Shown here piece by piece: positions 1-11,353 of a stretch of DNA of 64,000 nucleotides. Below the pieces are notes generated by a model. That model was given only the letters and a program-made list of their open reading frames with translations. It had not been told where the DNA came from and did not search any database. A program made the position numbers and the translations under genes. The first letter of the stretch is position 1; each line of letters starts with the position of its first letter. Origin of the DNA: Eutreptiella sp. 'Long Island Sound 2002' (lineage: Eukaryota; Euglenozoa; Euglenophyceae; Eutreptiales; Eutreptiaceae); the NCBI GenBank assembly GCA_964036045.1, contig OZ038379.1:14644317-14708316 (forward strand), read 5' to 3'.

Positions 1-186
1 AAAGGGCCAGGAAACAGTGTGCAGCCCCAGCCGCTAGTCGTTGGACGATTCCCTGTTCTTCGCGAACGGTGGCAGGTGGCGAAAACCCAACTGGGTACCA
101 CGTTTGCGCCAGCACTTGTGTTCTCGTTGGTCCTGGTCCCGGGACTGTGGGTTAGAGCAGCACCAGCACAGGGGGACCTCTGCAAC

Positions 187-320
187 TTGGATATCCACCT
201 TCTGGACGACCTGTGGGTCCTCCTCTTCATCGATACGTTTGAAAATCTCACGGCAGGACCGGGGGATAATGCCCTCCTGTTCGGGGATGCCGACCTTCCC
301 CAGCATCGAATAGGACTTGC
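187..320 (-). CDS. Kinesin motor domain exon downstream of the P-loop (partial gene)
   Basis: Read on the minus strand, this exon follows an acceptor ending TCTTCAG and gives the end of the kinesin ATP-binding P-loop (GKSYSMLG), then GIIPRSCREIFKRI, the segment that follows the P-loop in N-terminal kinesin motors. It ends after KVDIQ at a likely GT donor (185-186). The split codon is phase 1 and rejoins exactly with the exon at 2837-2930 to give YGQTGSGKSYSMLG. The resemblance is closest to kinesin-3-like motors, by inspection only. The next expected motif (EIYNE) is absent from the remaining 186 bases, so the gene runs off the window. As a motor it would hydrolyse ATP and walk on microtubules. 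The exon is short but has no frameshift or stop. Confidence 0.85.
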
Positions 321-749
321 CTGAAGATGGTGGTGCACAGCTCACGCCGAGCACACATCACGCTCGGGTGTACCCGACGCGCACACACCGCGCGTTTTTG
401 TTGCAGAAAGGGGCGAGGCCTAACAAACGCAACCCGACCTCGAACCGATGCTGTGATCCCCAAACAAACACCGCGGCGATCGCCAGGCGGCGCCACCGTC
501 ACCCAAGCCCGCCCAAAAGAGACCAAGAATAGCCGCAGGTGGCCCAGGCCCTCTCAGACGGACCTGTGGAGCATATCTGGACCTCGGAGCATCCGTGCTG
601 CAGCCCTCGCAGACATTCGTAGCGCATGTGCACGGGACATGTGTCCTGCTTTTTACCCTTGACCTTTGACCCTGCCCCTGGCTCAGCCTGCCTCCTCGTT
701 GCGCACGGTGCGGGCTCAGCATGCACGTGTGCACACGGGGGGTCCCCAG

Positions 750-1393
750 CATACCTGAAGCTAACACCTGCCATGGCAGTGTCGGCAGGTGTCAGCAAAA
801 TTTTTGGCAGGTGTCGGCAGGTGTCAAACATGTGGCTGGTGGTAGACATGCGGCACACACACACAGACAGAACATGGGCATAGGCGCCTTTTTGCAGCAC
901 AGGGTATGGTGTGACCACAGAACCATTGTGTTTGTTGCGTTTGTTTTCATGCCCATTTACCCTGTAGAAGCGGTACGCCTGGGTCGGAACCCGTAATGGA
1001 TTCACTGCTGAAAATTGCACTGTTCCACTACGGCTGGGGATTGCTGGGCCTTGGAGGGCGTTGTTTTCTTCGAAGTGGCCGTGTTTGTGTTGCGCTTCCC
1101 CTTGCGCTGCGACTTGTTGGGCTCAGCAGATGCCACAGGCTCCTTCACCTCTGATACCTCGCTCCTTCGTCTCTGGGGACTGGGAATCTGCCAATGGGCT
1201 TTGGTTACCCACCCGATGGCCTGGTTGGAAGATAGCAAACATGATCTGAAGTGTGTAAAAGGACGGCGACTACAGGGCACAAGACTGTGCACTCAGACCA
1301 CAGAACAGTAACATGAACAACAACACACTGCTTGCATGCACACGTGGCGGCAGGTGTCAAGAAAAGTTTTGGCAGGTGTTAGCTTCAGGTATG
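750..1393. mobile_element. Non-autonomous hAT-like MITE in a kinesin intron
   Basis: The element is 644 bp long with perfect 24-bp terminal inverted repeats, CATACCTGAAGCTAACACCT plus GCCA (750-773 and, reversed, 1370-1393). Both sides carry the 8-bp direct repeat GTCCCCAG (742-749 and 1394-1401). An 8-bp target duplication with TIRs starting CA is the hAT-superfamily signature. The motif GGCAGGTGTC recurs several times just inside both ends (near 788, 808, 818 and 1349), as expected of subterminal transposase-binding repeats. There is no transposase ORF, so the element is non-autonomous. Confidence 0.85.
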
Positions 1394-1787
1394 GTCCCCA
1401 GTTCGAAGCTGCAGCTGGCGCGCCCCCAAGTTTCCTCCGCAGGTCCCTCTGGGAAGGCCTGTCTGCGGGACCAACACCGCTCGGCAGCGCCCTGTCGCCT
1501 TTGAGAATGGCGTGCCAAACCAAGGGACATGGGCGTAACAGCCACGCGTACCCAGGTGGAAGGGGTGTACAAACGTTGGAACATACCGGTACCGCGAGAA
1601 CCTGCGAGCAGGTGGGCCTGAAGGCGATATGACGTCTCATAGGGCGTTCCACGTGCCAGTTAGGGCTGATCACCGCCAGCGGGTGGGTAAACACAAGGGG
1701 GGGGGGAGAATGACATGTGGCAGGTTTAGGGACCTGAGGGTGTGGTTGTTGGGGTAGGGCAGGGTGTGTGTTGACTGTGCGTTTTCT

Positions 1788-2090
1788 CACAGCGGTCCCG
1801 GCGTTACGGTGCCCTCATCGGGCATTCGGCGAGCCAAGCTGGACTTGCTTCATCCCACGGGTCACCAGTCACAGCAGTCCCGGCGTTACGGTGTCCTTCT
1901 AGGGCATTCGGCGAGCCAAGCTGGACGTGCTCCACACCACAGGCCACCAATCACAGCAGTCCCGGCGTTACGGTGTCCTTCTCGGGCATTCGGCGAGCCA
2001 AGCAGGACGTGCTTCACGCCACGAGACACCAATCACAGCAGTCCCGGCGTTACGGTGTCCTTCTCGGGCATTCGGCGAGCCAAGCAGGAC
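1788..2090. repeat. Minisatellite, 82-bp unit, about 3.7 copies
   Basis: Four head-to-tail units begin at 1788, 1870, 1952 and 2034. Each starts CACAGCAGTCCCGGCGTTAC and contains CGGGCATTCGGCGAGCCAAG. Units 2-4 are nearly identical; unit 1 has diverged more. The fourth unit is truncated. The array lies in the kinesin intron, and the open frames across it are repeat artefacts. Confidence 0.9.
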
Positions 2091-2836
2091 ATCACTACAC
2101 GAACCACACGACACAGCAGTACCAGTGGTCAATTGGCAGGGACAGGATAAGATGTCGAGCCAGCTTTTCACTGCGTTGCTCTCTGTGTTGATCTTTGGTC
2201 ACAGGCTGTTCTCTGGGGCAGGGCTGGGCCTTCCGGTGGTGCCTGGTGCCACACTACCCTAGGTCACGGATCTGTCCGTGCGCGTGCCGCCTCGGGCGCT
2301 GGGGCAGGGTGGCCCGTACACATTGCAAGTGCTGTACTGTGATGTCTTGCGGTGCCAGGCGGCTGAGGCAGGACCGAGGTACAAGAACGCCTGTGTCGTG
2401 TGCTCGTGTGAGCGAGGGCACGCTCCGCACTGGGACTTCTATGCACTGTACAATACACTGGCTCTCTATGTGTCCCGCGAATTCACGGTTCCGGAGTAGC
2501 AACTATATTGATGAATGTAGTGTGCTGTAGGGTGCTGCGCCTTGGGACAGGTAGGGATCACTGATACGCTGGAGTTCGGAGATCGCCCGAGCACTTTACC
2601 TTTACCTTTACCCTCTGGGAAGGCCTGAGCGTCACCTGCGGCACTTCTCGGTCTCCTTTGGTCTTCGCAATGCTGGCCCTCTGCAGGACACACCTGCTGA
2701 CCAACCACAACATTTACAACACTAGCGCCGAATTGGCGACAGGCAATGGGCAATGGAGAATAGATGATAAATAGATAGAGACAACGGGTAATAGATGCGC
2801 TAACTCTGTGTACACGTGCAACTCCCGGCAGCGCAC

Positions 2837-2930
2837 CTGAACCAGTTTGGCCGTAGGCAAACAGACTGACATTGCGGCCCTCCAGTGCAGCGTTCAGTAC
2901 CGGCATCCCGAGGGTCTCCATGACAGTATC
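2837..2930 (-). CDS. Kinesin motor domain exon ending inside the P-loop (partial gene)
   Basis: On the minus strand, after an acceptor ending CTCCAG, 31 codons encode MPVLNAALEGRNVSLFAYGQ and TGS. This is the kinesin signature of a helix (PVLNAALEGRNV), the strand FAYG and the P-loop start GQTGSG. The exon ends at a GTGCGC donor in the middle of the P-loop Gly codon and continues in the exon at 187-320. Upstream motor exons would lie at higher coordinates. The 193 bases before the giant inverted repeat at 3123 contain none, and none is seen farther right. Either the gene spans a very large TE-filled intron or its 5' part has been lost. Confidence 0.85.
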
Positions 2931-3122
2931 CTGGAGACACACCACAGAAAGGCGCAGGAGGGCACACAACCGAACCATCCCCCCTAACCAGCCCTTGACC
3001 CCCCTGTGTGACATTTCGTCTGGTTGTTGCTCCTTTACGGGGCCCTGGACAGTCACCCGTTCTTCCCTTTGCATGTTGCGTCGGGTTGCTGCTTTCCGTC
3101 GGCTGCTGCGGTCGGTGCTCTT

Positions 3123-5129
3123 GCTGGTGTCGTTTCCGCGTTCGCGGAGCCCAGTATTTGGTGTGTTGGGGCTGTGCTGAATGTGGCATGGTGTGCCGTT
3201 TGCCGTTTGCCCCCCCCGCCCCCCTACCCGAGGGAGGGAAATTTGATCGCTCAGCAATGGCCTGGAAATGATGGATCAGGGAACGAGGCGGGAGCCGCCT
3301 ACGTATTTTTGGCCCGGTGCTGCACGGTGGTATTGTTGTGTTGTTGCTGTGTGCTATTGCAGACCGAGGGGCCCTTGGTGTTCGCGCCTCTTCCATTGAA
3401 ACCTGGGATTCTCAATGGGCTGTGGAATACTTTATTGAAGACAAATGTGGGGCCATGTTCCACACAAAAGGGAAAAGGGTAAAAGTCATGGCGTCGCGCG
3501 CCCACTTTCCATCCCTCCACACAAGTTACACAAGCAAGAGAGTTTGGAGCGAGGTAGCATTGCAAGGGAGCATGTCGCCACTCCTTGACAAACATGGTAG
3601 TGCCCAAATTTCACCGTGTCTTAGGTCGCCATGCCAAGGGACGAGGAAATTGCCCAATTTTCACCGTGTCTCCATTTGCTAGGAGTGTGAAAGAGTAAGA
3701 AGCGGATGGTGGGTTGACGCGCAAGCGCATCTTCCCACCACTACCAAAAATTCACCTGTGTGCTGGCCCCCATTGGGGACCAGCACTACTCAGCCACCGC
3801 AAGGAGTGCAAGTTGCGGTAGCCAAGTAGCAGGATTGCATGCATGATCACAATCACTGCCCAACCAGGTATGTTACCAAACATTTGTCAGGTTGCCAGGT
3901 GAAATGTTTTGTTTGAGAAAGCACAAATTATGGGTGGCAGTTGGTTTGATTCAACTTCTGTGCAAATCTTATCTCCATCAGATTCCGACGAGGCAAATTC
4001 CATGAAAATTAGAAGTGAAATTGGAATTTGGAGTGTGTAAGTGGAACCAAACAAGAGCGAGAGAAAGCGTCAACAGTGAGGTGAACAGTCAGAGGTGATT
4101 TGTAGATGAGGATGAAAAGAAAAAAAAACAACCACTCAAATTGCTTACTCCCCTTCAATGCGATCATCGAAGCAGTGCACCCGAAAGTGCCTGCAGCCTC
4201 ACGCTCTGGGAAGTGAGCTTCGACTCATCTTCGTGGTTGTAAGTTGGTACTGTTTGAGAGATAGTTCTCGTGTACATCCTCAAGAAATGATCCTTGTGGA
4301 GTACAATCCTACCGTAGCTGTGGAGCGAAAAGTTGACTCGTCGAGTTTTTTTATGACCACACTAATGTGGCTAGAATAACCGTTCCGGCAGTTGCTGAAG
4401 CCGCAATGGTGCGAGGAATTTGTCCCTCTCGACGTTTCTGATTGAATGTCAAGGGGAACATTTTTCAGACCAAATTTTCGGTGAGAAGAAATGTGGCAAC
4501 GAAACCCAGCACCTCCTGAAGCGACAGCATGCACAACGAATCGACGTGTCCACAGACTTGAAATCCAAATTTTTCCGTGCTGTTTGTTCATCTGTTCGTT
4601 CATTGCCTGTCCCCTCAAGTGACTCAAGGCAAGCTTCCTTTGTTGAACGACGTGCTAATTTCAAGATAAGATGGGTGACGAAGAAGAGGCGGTCAAGGTA
4701 ACCGTGCCTGCAGGGCGCTAATCCCATTCCTAATCCCTGGCCCATGGTGTCTGACATCGCACTCTTTCAAAAATTCTAGGTGCGAATGTTCGTAACACGG
4801 TGGAAGGTGGGTTGATAGCCACACAGAAGTGAAAAATGCGGAAGCCAAACAAAGATGGCATAATTCAAGTGGCGGTTGAAACCTTCCTTCGATGTGGTTT
4901 GGGTTTCAACCCGTGCCTTCCATGGTTGCGATGACAATCTATGCACCTCATCGCCAGCCGAGGATTTGCCGTCGCGTTGTGTGTCGGGAGCTAAAACGCA
5001 GAGGCGGGACATTGAAAAGGAAAGGATCCGCTTTACGTTGTACGAGGGAGGCTTGGATACTATTTTTGCATTTGCACAAACTCTTGCTCGAGCTTCGGAT
5101 GATAGTTGGTTTAGGGGATCGCCATAACG
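3123..5129 (+). repeat. Left arm of the giant inverted repeat
   Basis: This matches the reverse complement of 8725-11080. It contains a C-run near 3212 and many short open frames that reappear mirror-imaged in the right arm and show no known domain. Against the right arm it has about 168 extra bases at 4782-4949. It lacks the right arm's 419-bp insertion, its 12-bp duplication near 8940-8960 and a roughly 65-bp segment near 8750-8825. Confidence 0.9.
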
Positions 5130-7236
5130 ATGTGATGAATTGTGAGAAACCGAGAGACTGCAGCGGGGGGCGGTGCAGTGTGTTATCTCGCGGCCGCCCC
5201 TTTGTGATGACATGCACAAGGTTCATGCAGCCTTGCCCGAACATGTATCCCAAGCCAGGGGAGGGGCATGGGAGGGTGCAGCAGGGCGGTGGCAATCATC
5301 AACTGACCAGAGGAATCGAGTCGATTGCGCATTCCACCAGTTTACCGGTAAACTCCTTTGAAAGCTCCTCCTCGCCGGCCCCTCCAAACACAACCACACG
5401 TGAGCACAGACGGACGTGTGCCACACCTGCGTGGCCCAGTCGCCTATGCCCTGCTCCGTCTCGGAATGGGATTGGAATGAGTAATCGTACTTGAAATCCC
5501 TTAACGCACAATGGTGAGTTTGAACGATGCGTCGCAGTTTGCCCCACGCTCATGCATTCCTCACTCATTTCCTCCCACTGTTTCAATGGCGATGCAACGT
5601 ACGACCTCACAGCTGCGCGCACACTCGCCCACACGCACGCGCTCGCCCTCCAATACCCGAAACACAACTGCTTGAACTCTCATCACTCACGATCATCACT
5701 CCCATTCTGGCTCGCCTTCACCTTCTAGCCTTTAGACTCACGTTCATCATCACCTTCACATCCGCCCCAACAATTCAAACTCACACACAACGCCGACATT
5801 TCTTCTATTGTGCCGACCTTGCCGAGTGGATTTAGCCAACCTCAACCCCCAAATTTCGGCAACCTCGATCCGAACCGATGTGGCGGCAGCCGCGGCTATC
5901 TTCCCCGAGGTGAACCAAAGAAGTGGGGGCATTGAGCCGAAAATGCGTGGGTCCTTGCAAACACGTTCGGTCCTGGTGACTTGCCTAAGGACTTTGTCGT
6001 GTTGTTCATCCATCTTTGTGTTCCACGCACTTCCTAGTGTGTTGCCAATCATGGCCAATCAATTTGCCGTGTTCTCTTTCCTCACCTTTGCAACTGCCCC
6101 CAAATGAACAATGGAATATCCCACATTCATGCCAAGCATTGTCGTTGTTCCTCTCCATAACGAAGCTCATGTGGTGAGTTGCGGTGTAAGCGGTTGATGT
6201 GTGTGTCATGGTTGTTGCCATACAAGACCGCGCGTGATATATGTGTTTCTTACAGCTTTGGCGCAACTGTTGCAAAGCGTGCGCATAAATAACAGCCTTG
6301 ATGTACGACAACTTTGTGGGACCGCCTGTGTGGTTGAATTGTGCGGTGCAAGGTAAATGGCAAAACCTCCATTACTATTGCAAGCACCGCTCAACCCACA
6401 CGATCGTCCGCTATGGTAGTGGTGGCAAAATCGGTGACCGGAAGTTCACGGAATAAACTGACGTGGAAGATATTTTGAGACCACGAGGGCACCACAAAAC
6501 GTCTTTCCGCATGTTAATACGGCCATCGCATACACAAAAAGAAAATCGGAGACCAGTGTGATGCTCATCGTGGGGAGTGTGCAAGGCCACACATACCTTT
6601 CATCTCCTGTTTGTGGGCATTTAATCCAAGTTGTGCTCCCCTTCTCATGGTTCTGCATGCGGACGATGCGTTCGGAATTGGCCGTCTTCTCTCGGGCATT
6701 GAAACACCGCATGCGAACCGCCACCTACATGAGCATGGTGGTGCATGGGGACGTACACCACAATCTCCTTCGTGATCAAGCGCTTTTGGGCGCTTGTCAC
6801 GCGGTAGCTCGTTGCACCCCAAGTGCTAGTGCTTACCTCCACGCGCGACTAGTGGCGCATCTTGCCATGGAATGCTTGCCATACGGCACGGAACGAGGAC
6901 GCAACCTTAGCCAGTAGACCCGCTCCCGAGGGAGAGAGCACATGATAAGCATCAACGATCCTGTTCATGTCTAGCGCCGCGCAAAGCATTGGGTGCTTAT
7001 GGTGGCCTTCGGCCAAATATATTACCCCGGTGGTGGAATGGGCGGCAACCGTTTTCAGCTCCACCAAACATGGGGCAAGAAATTCGGATTGCCAATTTCG
7101 GAAGTGAGCATACCTTGACGAAAAATGGCTAGTTTGGCCTTGTCGATGACACAATTTAGGGTAATGTCATGACGGGCAGTCCTTCATCGTTTTTATTACC
7201 TTCGACACTTCAATGGGCACAACTCCTCAAATTATG

Positions 7237-7391
7237 AGTAGAGGTTTACTCAAATGAACGACAACACGGACCGGGTGTGAGAGTTGGGGAGCCCGTTCAT
7301 GAAGTCACCGTGACGAAGCCCCAACCGCTAACTTCATGACTTTGGGGGTTGCATGCAAGGCTAATTTGCCTTACCCCACGGGCACATATCT
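7237..7391 (+). repeat. 155-bp direct repeat, copy 1
   Basis: This stretch, AGTAGAGGTTTACTCAAATG to GGGCACATATCT, recurs without visible change at 7943-8097, with 551 bp between the copies. The ends are not TG...CA, and no target duplication flanks the pair. It looks like a local duplication, not a miniature LTR element. Confidence 0.9.
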
Positions 7392-7942
7392 CGACTTGCT
7401 CTCTAGTTAGTCCTTCCATGGTCACCAACTGCGGAACGAAGTTCAAGCTATATTAGTATGCGTGCACATATGCCATGGTACAATGCCTTCTCTTACATTG
7501 ACTCAAACACGTGCCGCACTGCTTGGAGCCATCGGGGTGGTGTGGCCCAACACCCACCAAGGTAGCATGGCGTGTTTAGCGAGTCATACGTGCGGGTCCT
7601 TTGGATGCCTTGTTGAAGAGGCTTAGTAGCCCTCTAGTGTGCGTCCGGTGCGGTGTGTTTCGTGCGTCGTTCAGGAGACCTTGCTTGTGTCTCCTTGGCT
7701 CGTGGCTTGTAGCGCTTGCGAAATGGCTGTGTGGCTGGGTCCATCTCGGGTTGTACTATCCATAGGTCATGTGTTCTGAGCTATGTGTTCCATTGGGAAT
7801 AGTATTCCCTCACCCCCAAGTTGTAGCCCATGTGTGAGTGCTCATGGCGGCAGTCTACACGGCCTTGTATGCGTGGCGCTTCAATTGTACGATGTGGTTC
7901 AATTTTACGATGTTCCTTTTGCGGCTCGGGAACAAAGACGTT

Positions 7943-8097
7943 AGTAGAGGTTTACTCAAATGAACGACAACACGGACCGGGTGTGAGAGTTGGGGAGCCC
8001 GTTCATGAAGTCACCGTGACGAAGCCCCAACCGCTAACTTCATGACTTTGGGGGTTGCATGCAAGGCTAATTTGCCTTACCCCACGGGCACATATCT
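7943..8097 (+). repeat. 155-bp direct repeat, copy 2
   Basis: Second copy of the repeat at 7237-7391, starting at AGTAGAGG and ending CACATATCT. Homology stops cleanly at both ends. Confidence 0.9.
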
Positions 8098-8724
8098 AGA
8101 AACTGGGAGTAAGAGAGTGGGGTGTCAACTTACTCATCATTCATCCGGCCCGCCTTGCAATTCATGAATGTTTGTAGATTTTGAGCAATCAGTGTGGCAC
8201 CGCCGATGCACGTGTCAATCAATTCATTTAGCACGAGCATAAAACAATCAATCCACTTGCGCATTAACAACACCGGCAACCCCTCCAATTTAATCACCAC
8301 GTTTCCGTTGTCGGATGGCAATTCCTGCTCACCTCCCTCAACGCGCACCACGGTGATGAAAATTGTGCAACAATTTTGGTAGATCCTCTACGTTGGTATT
8401 ACGGTCTTGGTATGTGCTGTGGGGAAAGACGAAGGACCGTGCGGGATCTGCACGGCGCCTTGTCCCGAGTGCGGTCTGGAGGTCACTTCAAACACTCCAA
8501 GGCGCAAGGCAATCGGCCAATTACGTGGCCGTACTCCGAAGGACCGTTTCTCGAGGGTAATAGTCCGAGTGCAAAATTTGCACGTGCGTGCGGTAGCTAC
8601 GACACCCGAGATACGAACATGGTAGACAGTTCACACACAAGTTTCGTGCCGTGCGGTCACGGTTTGGTCAAGGCTGTTGAATCCTACGACGAAGCAACGC
8701 ATGCACTCGCAGAACTGAACCCAA

Positions 8725-11080
8725 CGTTATAGCGATCCCCTAAACCAACTATAATCCGAAGCTCAAACACGATTGTTCTAGTGCGAGGGTCTTGTGTTGA
8801 AGAAATCGCGGATACCATTGTCCGAAGCTCGAGCAAGAGTTTGTGCAAATGCAAAAATAGTATCCAAGCCTCCCTCGTACGATGTAAAGCGGATCTTTCC
8901 CTTTTCAATGTCCCGCCTCTGCGTTTTAGCTCCCGACACACAACTGTCCACACAACGCGACGGCAAATCCTCGGCTGGCGATACCTAGAATTCTTGAAAG
9001 AGTGCGATGTCAGACACCATGGGCAAGGGATTAGGAATGGGATTAGCGCCATGCAGGCACGGTTACCTTGACCGCCTCTTCTTCGTCACCCATCTTATCT
9101 TGAAATTAGCACGTCGTTCAACAAAGGAAGCTTGCCTTGAGTCACTTGAGGGGACAGGCAATGAACGAACAGATGAACAAACAGCACGGAAAAATTTGGA
9201 TTTCAAGTCTGTGGACACGTCGATTCGTTGTGCATGCTGTCGCTTCAGGAGGTGCTGGGTTTCGTTGCCACATTTCTTCTCACCGAAAATTTGGTCTGAA
9301 AAATGTTCCCCTTGACATTCAATCAGAAACGTCGAGAGGGACAAATTCCTCGCACCATTGCGGCTTCAGCAACTGCCGGAACGGTTATTCTAGCCACATT
9401 AGTGTGGTCATAAAAAAACTCGACGAGTCAACTTTTCGCTCCACAGCTACGGTAGGATTGTACTCCACAAGGATCATTTCTTGAGGATGTACACGAGAAC
9501 TATCTCTCAAACAGTACCAACTTACAACCACGAAGATGAGTCGAAGCTCACTTCCCAGAGCGTGAGGCTGCAGGCACTTTCGGGTGCACTGCTTCGATGA
9601 TCGCATTGAAGGGGAGTAAGCAATTTGAGTGGTTGTTTTTTTTTCTTTTCATCCTCATCTACAAATCATCTCTGACTGTTCACCTCACTGTTGACGCTTT
9701 CTCTCGCTCTTGTTTGGTTCCACTTACACACTCCAAATTCCAATTTCACTTCTAATTTTCATGGAATTTGCCTCGTCGGAATCTGATGGAGATAAGATTT
9801 GCACAGAAGTTGAATCAAACCAACTGCCACCCATAATTTGTGCTTTCTCAAACAAAACATTTCACCTTGCAACCTGACAAATGTTTGGTAACATACCTGG
9901 TTGGGCAGTGATTGTGATCATGCATGCAATCCTGCTACTTGGCTACCGCAACTTGCACTCCTTGCGGTGGCTGAGTAGTGCTGGTCCCCAATGGGGGCCA
10001 GCACACAGCTGAATTTTTGGTAGTGGTGGGAAGATGCGCTTGCGCGTCAACCCACCATCCGCTTCTTACTCTTTCACACTCCTAGCAAATGGAGACACGG
10101 TGAAAATTGGGCAATTTCCTCGTCCCTTGGCATGGCGACCTAAGACACGGTGAAATTTGGGCACTACCATGTTTGTCAAGGAGTGGCGACATGCTCCTTT
10201 GCAATGCTACCTCGCTCCAAACTCTCTTGCTTGTGTAACTTGTGTGGAGGGATGGAAAGTGGGCGCGCGACGCCATGACTTTTACCCTTTTCCCTTTTGT
10301 GTGGAACATGGCCCCACATTTGTCTTCAATAAAGTATTCCACAGCCCATTGAGAATCCCAGGTTTCAATGGAAGAGGCGCGAACACCAAGGGCCCCTCGG
10401 TCTGCAATAGCACACAGCAACAACACAACAATACCACCGTGCAGCACCGGGCCAAAAATACGTAGGCGGCTCCCGCCTCGTTCCCTGATCCATCATTTCC
10501 AGGCCATTGCTGAGCGATCAAATTTCCCTCCCTCGGGTAGGGGGGCGGGGGGGGCAAACGGCAAACGGCACACCATGCCACATTCAGCACAGTGCTAGTC
10601 CCCCAACACAGGATAGGGGACGAGAGGAAGGCGAGGACGAAGCATAGGATGCCAGGAAGCCGACACCAAGACGTAGTATTTAAAGTTAAACAATTAGTCC
10701 AAAGTTGATAACCTGCAACGTGCCCTATTCTCCGAAGACACCTTGTTAGCCAAAATAGGATGCCTAACCAGCGTAGTCCAAGCTATCCAGTTCCCGCGGG
10801 TCTGATGACACCAGATGATCCGGATCAAATTCCATCTTCGGATAGCAGTAAAACGCCAGCCAGATAGTGAAATAATCCAAATAAACCAGATGCCTGCTTT
10901 TTCAGAACTAGCAGGGCTTAACCGCCATCTGCCGGCAACCAAAAAGCATAACGAGAAATGTTTTTTGGTGTGAACATTGCCGGCAACATTGAAGCTGTCT
11001 CACTGGGGTCCTCGCCTTCGTCCGAGTCTTCCCCCAACACACCAACTACTGGGCTCCGCGAACGCGGAAACGACAACAGC
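8725..11080 (-). repeat. Right arm of the giant inverted repeat
   Basis: Inverted copy of 3123-5129. Differences include a 419-bp insertion (10611-11029), a duplicated GAGCTTCGGA motif bracketing about 65 extra bases near 8750-8825, and a 12-bp duplication around 8940-8960. Because the left arm preserves the uninterrupted state, the pair serves as an internal filled/empty-site comparison. Confidence 0.9.
10611..11029. mobile_element. Small insertion with 12-bp target duplication in the right arm
   Basis: The left arm has no insertion at this point. In the right arm, 419 bp are bracketed by the direct repeat TCCCCCAACACA (10599-10610 and 11030-11041). GAAGGCGAGGAC occurs near the start and its reverse complement near the end, an imperfect subterminal inverted repeat. 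A duplication of 9-12 bp suggests a MULE-like non-autonomous element. There is no coding capacity. Confidence 0.6.
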
Positions 11081-11353
11081 TAAGGTAAAACGCCCCTATC
11101 GAGGCCGCTGCTCTAATCGAGGGCCACTTTGGGCTGATATTGACTTTGTATGGGAAAAGCTTTGAAAGTTGGTCCCAATGGCCCTAGCAATGTCCCAATT
11201 GTCCCTCTTGGCAAGGAAACACATAAAAGACCATGAATTCACTTGTAAATGGGGCACATACTTCATTCGGCGGACCACCAAACCCAAGCATGCCATGTGA
11301 CGTGAAATTTGCTGTGGTGTTGAAAAACACCGTTCTAGGGGTCTTGTGTCTTC

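Larger units (their letters stand above)
321..2836 (-). other. Kinesin intron (about 2.5 kb)
   Basis: A GT-AG intron between the two kinesin exons: the donor is GTGCGC just after the exon at 2837 and the acceptor is TCTTCAG before 320. It holds a hAT-like MITE (750-1393) and an 82-bp minisatellite (1788-2090). The rest is GT/CA-rich sequence in which I see no gene. Open frames here are short and mutually overlapping, with no recognisable domain. Confidence 0.8.
5130..8724. other. Loop of the giant inverted repeat, no recognisable gene
   Basis: Single-copy sequence between the two arms. The longest frames are near 100 codons, overlap on both strands and match no family I recognise. A 155-bp direct repeat (7237-7391 and 7943-8097) is the only internal structure found. 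No transposase, reverse transcriptase or host domain was seen. Confidence 0.6.
3123..11080. mobile_element. Giant inverted-repeat (foldback-like) element, about 8 kb
   Basis: Two arms of about 2 kb in inverted orientation enclose a loop at 5130-8724. Homology starts at GCTGGTGTCGTTTCCGCGTT on the left and ends at its reverse complement at 11080. The arms are almost identical except for discrete indels, so the structure is young or kept homogeneous. I find no target-site duplication outside it and no transposase inside. It could be a foldback or MULE-like non-autonomous element, a palindromic segmental duplication or an assembly artefact. It lies directly upstream of the kinesin exon at 2837-2930. 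Confidence 0.7.

Noticed and set aside
1788-2090. CRISPR-like array in the 82-bp repeats
   Set aside because: The units are head-to-tail without unique spacers and lie in a eukaryotic intron; it is a minisatellite.
3123-5129. Protein-coding genes in the palindrome arms (mirror ORFs of about 100 codons)
   Set aside because: They appear twice only because of the inverted repeat; no motif, and frames overlap on both strands.
7237-8097. Miniature LTR (TRIM) element made of the 155-bp repeats
   Set aside because: The repeats do not begin TG or end CA, there is no PBS or PPT beside them and no flanking target duplication.
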